Source: Streptomyces sp. Root431 | Lineage (GTDB): Bacteria; Actinomycetota; Actinomycetes; Streptomycetales; Streptomycetaceae | DNA: 64,000 nucleotides | Direction of reading: 5' to 3' | Assembly: GCF_001426585.1 (NCBI RefSeq) | Contig: NZ_LMEI01000001.1 | Location: forward strand, 433,317-497,316 | In this document: positions 44,682 through 51,693 of the stretch, in pieces | How the letters are laid out: the number at the start of each line of letters is the position of its first letter | How positions within the stretch are numbered: the stretch's first letter is position 1 | Translations under genes and position numbers: made by a program | Notes under the pieces: generated by a model | What the model saw: only the letters and a program-made list of their open reading frames with translations | Databases searched by the model: none | What the model was told of the DNA's origin: nothing

Positions 44682-46115
44682 ATGAACACGCAGCCGACCC
44701 TGGAGAAGGAAGGCGGAAAGGCCGGAACGGCCGATGTTCCGCAGTCCTCCGACGGTCTCAAGGCCGGGCTCAAGAACCGCCATCTCTCCATGATCGCCAT
44801 CGGCGGTGTCATCGGCGCCGGACTCTTCGTCGGCTCCGGCTCCGGCATCGCCGCGGCCGGCCCCGCGATCCTGCTGTCCTACTTCCTCGTCGGCGCCATG
44901 GTCGTCTTCGTGATGCGGATGCTCGGCGAGATGGCCGCCGCCCGGCCGTCCTCCGGCTCCTTCTCGGCCTACGCGGACCGCGCGCTCGGCCGCTGGGCCG
45001 GCTTCAGCATCGGCTGGCTGTACTGGTTCTTCTGGGTCGTCGTCCTCGCCGTCGAGGCGACCGCCGGCGCCAAGATCCTGGAGGGCTGGATCCCGGCCGT
45101 CCCGCAGTGGGGCTGGGCGCTCATCGTGATGGTGGTGCTCACCATCACGAACCTCGGCTCGGTCGCCTCGTACGGCGAGTTCGAGTTCTGGTTCGCCGGC
45201 ATCAAGGTCGTCGCCATCGGCGCCTTCGTCATCATCGGCATGCTCGCCGTCTTCGGCGTGCTGCCCGGCTCGGACAACCCGGGCACCGGATTCGCGCACC
45301 TCACCGACACCGGGGGCTTCTTCCCGATGGGCGCGGGCGCGGTCCTCACCGGTGTGCTGATGGTCGTCTTCTCCTTCATGGGCAGCGAGATCGTCACCCT
45401 CGCCGCCGGTGAGTCCGAGGACCCGCAGAAGGCCGTCACCAAGGCCACCAACAGCGTCATCTGGCGGATCGGCGTCTTCTACCTGGGCTCGATCTTCGTC
45501 GTCCTGGCCCTGCTGCCGTGGAACGACAAGTCGATCGTCGAGAAGGGCTCGTACGTCGCCGCCCTCGACTCCATCGGCATCGCGAACGCCGGCCAGATCA
45601 TGAACGTGATCGTCCTGACGGCCGTCCTGTCCTGCCTGAACTCGGGTCTCTACACCGCTTCCCGCATGGCGTTCTCGCTCGGTCAGCGCGGCGACGCGCC
45701 GAAGGCCTTCGCCAAGGTCAACAAGCGGGGCGTGCCGACGGCGGCGATCCTCGGCTCGGTCGTCTTCGGCTTCGTCGCGGTCTTCTTCAACTACAAGTGG
45801 CCGGACACCGTCTTCGCCTTCCTGCTGAACTCCTCCGGCGCGGTCGCGCTCTTCGTCTGGCTGGTCATCTGCGTGACCCAGCTGAAGATGCGCGGCATCA
45901 TCCTGCGCGAGACGCCGGAGAAGCTGGTCGTGAAGATGTGGCTCTTCCCGTACCTGACCTGGGCGACGATCGGCATGATCGTCTTCGTCCTCGGCTACAT
46001 GCTGTACGACGGCGGCAGCGCCCGTGAGCAGGTCGTGCTCTCGCTGCTCGTGGCCGCGCTCGTGATCGCGATCTCGCTGGTCCGCCAGCGGATGGCGAAG
46101 ACCGCCAAGCAGTAG
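44682..46115 (+). CDS. APC-superfamily amino acid permease (AAT family)
   Basis: The product has 477 residues and about twelve membrane segments. The first-helix signature is IGGVIGAGLFVGSGSGIAAA, followed by MRMLGEMAAARPSSGSFSAY, and SYGEFEFWFAGIKVV in the middle. These mark the amino-acid transporter (AAT) group of proton-coupled permeases. The substrate cannot be read from sequence. AGGAAG lies six bases before the ATG at 44682. It is one of three paralogues in 5.3 kb; the other two share more with each other than with this one. Confidence 0.9.
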   Translation: MNTQPTLEKEGGKAGTADVPQSSDGLKAGLKNRHLSMIAIGGVIGAGLFVGSGSGIAAAGPAILLSYFLVGAMVVFVMRMLGEMAAARPSSGSFSAYADRALGRWAGFSIGWLYWFFWVVVLAVEATAGAKILEGWIPAVPQWGWALIVMVVLTITNLGSVASYGEFEFWFAGIKVVAIGAFVIIGMLAVFGVLPGSDNPGTGFAHLTDTGGFFPMGAGAVLTGVLMVVFSFMGSEIVTLAAGESEDPQKAVTKATNSVIWRIGVFYLGSIFVVLALLPWNDKSIVEKGSYVAALDSIGIANAGQIMNVIVLTAVLSCLNSGLYTASRMAFSLGQRGDAPKAFAKVNKRGVPTAAILGSVVFGFVAVFFNYKWPDTVFAFLLNSSGAVALFVWLVICVTQLKMRGIILRETPEKLVVKMWLFPYLTWATIGMIVFVLGYMLYDGGSAREQVVLSLLVAALVIAISLVRQRMAKTAKQ

Positions 46116-46153
46116 TCCGTACCCGTACGAGCGAGTCGTCGCCCGTACGCGTA

Positions 46154-46193
46154 CGAGAGGGCCCGTCGTTCCCCCGGAACGACGGCCCTCTCG
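46154..46193. terminator. Bidirectional terminator
   Basis: CGAGAGGGCC plus GTCGTTCC pair with GGAACGAC plus GGCCCTCTCG across a CCC loop, with one bulged C. It lies between convergent permease and bioY genes. Confidence 0.8.
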
Positions 46194-46208
46194 CGTATCG
46201 CCGCCCGC

Positions 46209-46802
46209 TCAGCCCTTGCGGCCGACGAGCTTCCAGGCGGCCGGCAGGGCGCCCATGGCGAGCGCGGCCTTGAGCGCGTCGCCGATGAGGAAGGGGGTGA
46301 GGCCCGCGGCGACGGCCTGGCCGAAGGTCATGCCCGTGGCGAGCGCCAGGTAGGGCACGCCGACCGCGTAGATGATCGCGGAGCCGAGGGCCATCGCGCC
46401 GGCGGTGCGGAGCACCGAGCGGTCGGCGCCGCGGCGGGCGAGGGCGCCGACGACGGTCGCGGCGAGCATCATGCCGAGGATGTAGCCGAAGGACGGCATG
46501 CCGTAGCCGGAGGTGGCCTGCGCGAACCACGGCACGCCCGCCATGCCCGCCACGGCGTACGCGGCGAGGGCCAGGAAGCCGCGGCGGGCGCCGAGCGCGG
46601 TGCCGACGAGCAGGGCGGCGAAGGTCTGGCCGGAGACCGGGACCGGGGAGCCGGGGACCGGGACGGAGATCTGCGCGGCGAGGCCGGTCAGGGCGGCGCC
46701 GCCGACGACCAGGGCGATGTCGCGGGCGCGGCTCGCGGGGAGCAGGTCGGCGAGGACGGTGCCCGCACGGAGGGAACGGACGGGGGCGGCGGCGGTGCTC
46801 AT
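46209..46802 (-). CDS. bioY: Biotin transporter substrate-binding subunit BioY
   Basis: The product has 197 residues and six hydrophobic segments. Family motifs are LTGLAAQISVPVPGSPVPVS, the GTALGARRGFLALAAYAVAG loop and PSFGYILGMMLAA. BioY is the S-component of an energy-coupling factor importer for biotin. No bioM or bioN is adjacent, so it may use shared ECF modules or act alone. The gene is convergent with the first permease. No obvious biotin operator is visible upstream. Confidence 0.94.
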   Translation of the reverse strand: MSTAAAPVRSLRAGTVLADLLPASRARDIALVVGGAALTGLAAQISVPVPGSPVPVSGQTFAALLVGTALGARRGFLALAAYAVAGMAGVPWFAQATSGYGMPSFGYILGMMLAATVVGALARRGADRSVLRTAGAMALGSAIIYAVGVPYLALATGMTFGQAVAAGLTPFLIGDALKAALAMGALPAAWKLVGRKG

Positions 46803-47010
46803 CGGTACTCCGCGGGGTGAGGGTGGGTGGGACAGGTTGACGCTATGCCAGGAGTGAGCGCCCGATCACCGTCAGCCGCCGACAAAGCGACGACCGAGCA
46901 CTTCGTGGAGATCGAACAAAGCCCGCCGATCACGCCACGCGCCACGTGACGCTTATCACTGGGGAGTCGTGCGCGGAGGTCCCTTTTGCGCCAGGGGACC
47001 TTCCCTGGAG

Positions 47011-47026
47011 AGACTGTGGGGTCTCC
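47011..47026 (+). promoter_or_regulatory. Shared upstream element, copy 1 (second permease)
   Basis: AGACTGTGGGGTCTCC lies 45 bases before the start of the second permease. A near copy (AGACTGTGGGCTCCC, 48499-48513) lies 47 bases before the third. The conserved position suggests a promoter or leader element retained from duplication. The identity of the element is unknown. Confidence 0.4.
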
Positions 47027-47055
47027 ATAAACCGTCAGAGAGCACGAGCCCCCAC

Positions 47056-48429
47056 ATGCACGACTCCCTCGCCCCCGAACCGGAGCCCCTCTCCCACGGT
47101 CTGAAGCAGCGTCATCTGACGATGCTGGGGCTCGGCGGGGTGATCGGTGCCGGGCTCTTCGTCGGTTCGGGCGCGGGCATCGCGGTCGCCGGTCCCGGCA
47201 TCGTCGTCTCGTACCTGATCGCGGGCGCGCTCGCGATGCTCGTCATGCGGATGCTGGGCGAGATGTCGGCGGCGATGCCCGCCTCCGGGGCGTTCTCGGT
47301 CCACGCGGAGCGGGCGCTCGGCCGCTGGGCGGGCTTCTCGGCGGGCTGGCTGTACTGGTTCCTGCTGGTCGTCGTCCTCGCCGTGGAGGCGACGGGCGCG
47401 GCGCGGATCGCGAACGGCTGGGCGCCGGGGGTCCCGCAGTGGGGCTGGGTGCTGATCTTCATGGTCGTCTTCACCCTCGCCAACCTCGCGGCGGTGAAGA
47501 ACTTCGGCGAGTTCGAGTTCTGGTTCGCCGCACTGAAGGTCGGCGCGATCGTGCTCTTCCTGATCCTCGGCACGCTCGCGATCGTCGGCTGGCTGCCGGA
47601 CACGGATCCGGTGGGGATGGCGAACCTGACCGGGCAGGGCGGTTTCCTGCCGAACGGCTGGGAGGGTGTCGTCTCGGGCGTCCTCGCCGTGGTCTTCGCC
47701 TTCGGCGGCCTGGAGGTCGTCACGATCGCGGCGGCCGAGACGGCCGACCCCGCGCGGAACGTGGCGCGGGCGGTGCGCAGCTCGGTGTGGCGGATCCTCC
47801 TCTTCTACGTGGGGTCGATGCTGGTCATCGTGACGCTGCTGCCGTGGACGTCGATGAAGCCGGGCGAGTCGCCGTACGTGGCGGTCCTGGACGCGATCGG
47901 GGTGCCGGCTGCGGGCCAGATCATGAACGTGGTGGTGTTCGTGGCGCTGCTCTCGGCGCTCAACGCCAACCTGTACGGCTCGTCCCGGATGGTGTTCTCG
48001 CTGGCGGAGCGCGGGGAGGCGCCGAAGGGGCTGCTCCGGGTCTCGGCCGGCGGGGTGCCGCGCCGGGCGGTCCTCGCCTCGGTGGCCTTCGGCTTCGTCT
48101 CCGTCCTCCTCAATCTGAAGTGGCCGGATTCCGTCTTCCTCTACATGCTCAACGCGGTCGGCGCGGTGCTGCTCTTCGTCTGGGCCCTGATCGCGGTCTC
48201 GCAGCTGAGGCTGCGGCGCCGGATCGAGCGCGAGGCGCCGGAGACCCTGACGCTGAAGATGTGGGGATTCCCGTGGCTGACCTGGGTGGCGCTCGCCGCG
48301 ATGGCGGCGGTGCTCGTCCTGATGCTCACCGACGACGCGGCGCGCCCGCAGGTGCTGTGGTCGGGGGCGGCGACCGGGGCGGTCCTGCTGATCGCGTGGG
48401 TGCGGGAGCTGCGCACGAACCGGGCATGA
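47056..48429 (+). CDS. APC-superfamily amino acid permease (AAT family)
   Basis: The product has 457 residues with twelve predicted membrane segments. It has LGGVIGAGLFVGSGAGIAVA, MRMLGEMSAAMPASGAFSVH and NFGEFEFWFAALKVGA. It is highly similar to the permease at 48546, which suggests tandem duplication. The substrate is unknown. I chose the ATG at 47056, which begins MHDSLAPEPEPLSHGLKQRH; no clear ribosome site is visible. No dedicated terminator follows, only a short palindrome. Confidence 0.88.
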   Translation: MHDSLAPEPEPLSHGLKQRHLTMLGLGGVIGAGLFVGSGAGIAVAGPGIVVSYLIAGALAMLVMRMLGEMSAAMPASGAFSVHAERALGRWAGFSAGWLYWFLLVVVLAVEATGAARIANGWAPGVPQWGWVLIFMVVFTLANLAAVKNFGEFEFWFAALKVGAIVLFLILGTLAIVGWLPDTDPVGMANLTGQGGFLPNGWEGVVSGVLAVVFAFGGLEVVTIAAAETADPARNVARAVRSSVWRILLFYVGSMLVIVTLLPWTSMKPGESPYVAVLDAIGVPAAGQIMNVVVFVALLSALNANLYGSSRMVFSLAERGEAPKGLLRVSAGGVPRRAVLASVAFGFVSVLLNLKWPDSVFLYMLNAVGAVLLFVWALIAVSQLRLRRRIEREAPETLTLKMWGFPWLTWVALAAMAAVLVLMLTDDAARPQVLWSGAATGAVLLIAWVRELRTNRA

Positions 48430-48450
48430 ACCTTCACTTTGTGTGAAGGT
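48430..48450. promoter_or_regulatory. Palindrome between permeases 2 and 3
   Basis: An 8-bp perfect inverted repeat (ACCTTCAC, TTTGT, GTGAAGGT) starts at the stop codon of permease 2. It could be a weak terminator or an operator for permease 3. It lies about 95 bases before the permease 3 start. Confidence 0.4.
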
Positions 48451-48498
48451 CGTGACCGTATAGCGGACGTCGGTTCCCTCTGAGCGGTGCGCCCGCCC

Positions 48499-48513
48499 AG
48501 ACTGTGGGCTCCC
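48499..48513 (+). promoter_or_regulatory. Shared upstream element, copy 2 (third permease)
   Basis: AGACTGTGGGCTCCC lies 47 bases before the third permease start and matches the element at 47011-47026 upstream of the second. Likely a promoter or leader remnant of the duplication. Confidence 0.4.
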
Positions 48514-48545
48514 TCCCCGTCTCAGCTAGTGAACAGGGCTCGCCC

Positions 48546-49964
48546 ATGTCTCGGACCACCGCGCCCGCGCCGGCCGACCGCAAGGACGGCGCGACCGCAC
48601 CCGCCGAGGGCCTCGGTCACGGCCTCAAGCAGCGTCACCTCTCGATGATCGCCCTCGGCGGCGTCATCGGCGCCGGACTCTTCGTCGGCTCCGGCGCCGG
48701 CATAGCCGCCGCCGGTCCCTCGATCGTCATCGCCTACGCGATCTCGGGCGTGCTCGTCATGCTCGTGATGCGCATGCTCGGCGAGATGTCGGCGGCGAAC
48801 CCCGCCTCCGGTTCGTTCTCCGTCCACGCCGAGCGGGCCTTCGGCTCCTGGGCCGGCTTCACCTCGGGCTGGGCCTTCTGGTTCCTGCTCTGTGTCGCCG
48901 TCGGCCTGGAGGGCATCGGCGCGGCGAAGATCATGACCGGCTGGTTCCCCGGCAGCCCCGAGTGGGCCTGGGTCGCGCTCTTCATGGTGGTCTTCACGGT
49001 CACCAACCTGGCGGCCGTGAAGAACTTCGGCGAGTTCGAGTTCTGGTTCGCCGCGCTCAAGGTCGGCGCGATCGTCCTCTTCCTCGGCATCGGCGTGCTC
49101 GCCATCACCGGCCTGCTGCCCGGCACGGACGCCCCCGCCCCCGGCACCACGAACCTCACCGGTGACGGCGGCTTCTTCCCGCACGGCTCCGAGGGCCTGA
49201 TCGTCGGCCTGCTCGCCTCCGTCTTCGCGTACGGAGGCCTGGAGACGGTCACCATCGCGGCCGCCGAGTCCGAGCACCCGGTGCAGGGCGTCGCCAAGGC
49301 CGTCCGTACGGCGATGTGGCGCATCGCGCTCTTCTACATCGGCTCGATGGCGGTCATCGTCACCCTCGTCCCGTGGGACGACAAGGCGGTCGTCGAGAAG
49401 GGCCCGTACGTCGCCACCCTCGACCACCTGGGCATCCCGGCCGCCGGCCAGATCATGAACGTGGTCGTGCTCGTCGCCCTGCTCTCCGCGATGAACGCCA
49501 ACATCTACGGCGCCTCCCGCATGGCGGGGTCGCTCGTGGCGCGCGGTCAGGGCCCGAAGGCGCTCGGCAAGCTCTCCAGCGGCGTCCCGCGCCCGGCGGT
49601 GCTCGTCTCCTCCGTCTTCGGCTTCGCCTGTGTGCTGCTGAGCTACTGGCGGCCGGACGACATCTTCATCTGGCTGCTCAACACGATCGGCGCGATCATC
49701 CTGGTCGTCTGGTTCTTCATCGCCGCCTCGCAGCTGGTGCTGCGCCGCCGCACCGAGCGCGAGGCGCCGGAGAAGCTGGTCGTGCGGATGTGGGCCTTCC
49801 CGGTGCTGACCTGGGTGGCGCTGGCCGGCATGGCCGCGATCTTCGTCCTGATGGCCCGCGAGGAGGGCACGCGCGTGCAGCTGTACTGGACGGGCGGCCT
49901 GACGCTGCTGCTCGCCGCGGTCGGCTTCGTACGCCAGAAGGCTGCGGCGGGCCGCGCCGCCTGA
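48546..49964 (+). CDS. APC-superfamily amino acid permease (AAT family)
   Basis: The product has 472 residues with twelve predicted membrane segments: LGGVIGAGLFVGSGAGIAAA, MRMLGEMSAANPASGSFSVH and NFGEFEFWFAALKVGA. It differs from its neighbours in helix 3 (GWAFWFLLCVAVGLEGIG in place of GWLYWFLLVVVLAVEATG), a region that lines the substrate path, so specificity may differ. The start is the ATG at 48546, with a longer polar N-terminus (about 25 residues). It is followed by a strong terminator. Confidence 0.9.
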   Translation: MSRTTAPAPADRKDGATAPAEGLGHGLKQRHLSMIALGGVIGAGLFVGSGAGIAAAGPSIVIAYAISGVLVMLVMRMLGEMSAANPASGSFSVHAERAFGSWAGFTSGWAFWFLLCVAVGLEGIGAAKIMTGWFPGSPEWAWVALFMVVFTVTNLAAVKNFGEFEFWFAALKVGAIVLFLGIGVLAITGLLPGTDAPAPGTTNLTGDGGFFPHGSEGLIVGLLASVFAYGGLETVTIAAAESEHPVQGVAKAVRTAMWRIALFYIGSMAVIVTLVPWDDKAVVEKGPYVATLDHLGIPAAGQIMNVVVLVALLSAMNANIYGASRMAGSLVARGQGPKALGKLSSGVPRPAVLVSSVFGFACVLLSYWRPDDIFIWLLNTIGAIILVVWFFIAASQLVLRRRTEREAPEKLVVRMWAFPVLTWVALAGMAAIFVLMAREEGTRVQLYWTGGLTLLLAAVGFVRQKAAAGRAA

Positions 49965-49980
49965 TCCGTACGAGCTCCCC

Positions 49981-50019
49981 GCGAAACCCCCGAACCGCCT
50001 TCCGGTTCGGGGGTTTCGC
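49981..50019 (+). terminator. Terminator after third permease
   Basis: A 17-bp perfect inverted repeat (GCGAAACCCCCGAACCG, CCTTC loop, complement) lies 16 bases after the stop. Confidence 0.85.
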
Positions 50020-50088
50020 CATGTGCGGACCCCGGGACCTAGGGCGAAGGACTGATCAACAACTCCCGCACCTGCTGCTAGCCTGCAC

Positions 50089-50105
50089 TTGCGCATAGGT
50101 TGCAA
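50089..50105 (+). promoter_or_regulatory. Nur-type nickel-responsive operator
   Basis: TTGCGC-ATAGG-TTGCAA matches the published Streptomyces Nur box (TTGCAA-N5-TTGCAA) with one half altered. It lies 31 bases before the sodF start, just downstream of a possible -10 (TAGCCT, 50079-50084). In S. coelicolor Nur with nickel represses sodF. The same arrangement is visible here. Confidence 0.75.
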
Positions 50106-50135
50106 TAAGCAGGAGCCATTGAAGGGGCCGGGCAC

Positions 50136-50780
50136 ATGGCGATCTACACACTTCCGGAGCTGCCGTACGACTACGCGGCGCTGGAGCCGGTGATCAATCC
50201 GCAGATCATCGAGCTGCACCACGACAAGCACCACGCCGCGTACGTCAAGGGCGCGAACGACACCCTGGAGCAGCTGGAGGAGGCCCGCGACAAGGACCAG
50301 TGGGGCTCGATCAATGGCTTGGAGAAGAACCTCGCGTTCCACCTCTCCGGCCACATCCTCCACTCCATCTACTGGAACAACATGAACAGCCCGAAGGACG
50401 GGGGCGGCGGCGAGCCGCTGGCCGCCGACGGCGTCGGTGACCTCGCGGACGCGATCACCGAGTCCTTCGGTTCCTTCGCCAAGTTCAAGGCCCAGCTGAC
50501 GAAGGCCTCCGCGACGACCCAGGGCTCCGGCTGGGGTGTCCTCGCGTACGAGCCGATCAGCGGCCGGCTCATCGTCGAGCAGGTCTACGACCACCAGGGC
50601 AACGTCGGCCAGGGCTCGGTCCCGGTCCTCGTCTTCGACGCCTGGGAGCACGCCTTCTACCTGCAGTACAAGAACCAGAAGGTGGACTTCATCGAGGCCA
50701 TGTGGCAGGTCGTCAACTGGCAGGACGTGAGCAAGCGCTACCAGGCCGCCAAGGCCTCCGTACCGCTGATCTCCTTCTGA
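50136..50780 (+). CDS. sodF: Iron/manganese-type superoxide dismutase
   Basis: The product has 214 residues. Metal ligands are His28 (ELHHDKHH), the His of LHSIYWNN, and Asp and His of [12 protein letters not shown]. The family converts superoxide to oxygen and peroxide. In Streptomyces this iron enzyme alternates with the nickel enzyme SodN under the control of Nur. The upstream Nur-like box supports the same control here. The ATG at 50136 follows GAAGGGGCC. The gene is convergent with a DsbA-fold gene across a perfect hairpin. Confidence 0.95.
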   Translation: MAIYTLPELPYDYAALEPVINPQIIELHHDKHHAAYVKGANDTLEQLEEARDKDQWGSINGLEKNLAFHLSGHILHSIYWNNMNSPKDGGGGEPLAADGVGDLADAITESFGSFAKFKAQLTKASATTQGSGWGVLAYEPISGRLIVEQVYDHQGNVGQGSVPVLVFDAWEHAFYLQYKNQKVDFIEAMWQVVNWQDVSKRYQAAKASVPLISF

Positions 50781-50854
50781 ATCACCGCCCGGAAGGGCAC
50801 CCTGTCGTCCTGCTCGTGATCGTCTTCTCAACCTTCACGTGCGGGCGGATGAAA

Positions 50855-50893
50855 GAAGAACCCCCGTGATGACGTGAATCACGGGGGTTCTTC
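50855..50893. terminator. Bidirectional terminator
   Basis: A 16-bp perfect inverted repeat (GAAGAACCCCCGTGAT, GACGTGA loop, complement) separates convergent sodF and the DsbA-fold gene. Confidence 0.88.
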
Positions 50894-50911
50894 CCTGCCT
50901 GCCGCCGGCTG

Positions 50912-51544
50912 CTACTCGAAGCTCGGCGCCGCCGTGCGGGTGCGCTTGATCTCGTAGAAGCCGGGCGTCGACGCCACGAGCAGCGTGCCGTCCCACAGCC
51001 GGGCCGCCGCCTCGCCGCGCGGGGTCGGGGTGACGACCGGGCCGAAGAAGGCGACCTCGTCGCCCGTCGGGCCCGGCACCGCGATGACCGGCGTGCCGAC
51101 GTCCTGGCCGACCTTCTCGATGCCCTCCGTGTGGGAGGCGCGCAGCTCGGCGTCGTAGGTGTCCTTGTCGGCGTACTCGACGAGGTCCTCCGGCAGGCCG
51201 GCGTCCGTCAGCGCGGCGACGATCGCCTCGCGGGTCGCGCCCTCGCCGTTGTTGTGGAAGCGGGTGCCGAGCGCCGTGTAGAGCTTGCCGACGACCTCGT
51301 CGCCGTGCAGCTGCTGGGCGGCGACGACGACGCGGACCGGGCCCCAGGCCTGGGTGAGGAGCTCGCGGTACTCGGCCGGGAGCTCGTCGAGCCGGTTCTC
51401 GTTGAGCACGGCCAGGCTCATGACCTTCCAGCGCACGTCGACCGGGCGCACCTGCTCCACCTCCAGCATCCAGCGGGAGGTCATCCAGGCCCACGGGCAC
51501 ATCGGGTCGAAGTAGAAGTCTGCGGTGGTCCTGCTCTCGGACAT
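50912..51544 (-). CDS. DsbA-fold protein of the mycothiol-dependent nitroreductase (Rv2466c) family
   Basis: The product has 210 residues. The thioredoxin-type motif is MCPWAW (about residues 15-20), giving CPWA instead of the CPxC pair. The remaining family segments are YFDPMCPWAWMTSRW, ALGTRFHNNGEGATREAIVA, and VGTPVIAVPGPTGDEVAFFG with the cis-Pro of the fold. The Mycobacterium homologue uses mycothiol to reduce nitro compounds. The second active-site Cys is absent here, so a monothiol mechanism or a different role is likely. The start is the ATG at 51542-51544. It is divergent from pepN, which starts 149 bases away. Confidence 0.85.
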   Translation of the reverse strand: MSESRTTADFYFDPMCPWAWMTSRWMLEVEQVRPVDVRWKVMSLAVLNENRLDELPAEYRELLTQAWGPVRVVVAAQQLHGDEVVGKLYTALGTRFHNNGEGATREAIVAALTDAGLPEDLVEYADKDTYDAELRASHTEGIEKVGQDVGTPVIAVPGPTGDEVAFFGPVVTPTPRGEAAARLWDGTLLVASTPGFYEIKRTRTAAPSFE

Positions 51545-51693
51545 GTCACTCCTCGGTACTGATGCGTGGTGCTGCTGCGTGGTGCGCCGAAAGGAGCAAA
51601 CGCCACGGGCGGACAAAGGCATTCCCGTGTGCCGCGTGACAGTGGCACATGGGAGGATCGGTGCTGTTTCGAACGTGCCACGAAGGAGTGACC

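Noticed and set aside
46803..47055. A biotin-responsive operator before bioY.
   Set aside because: I could not find a BirA- or BioQ-type palindrome by eye.
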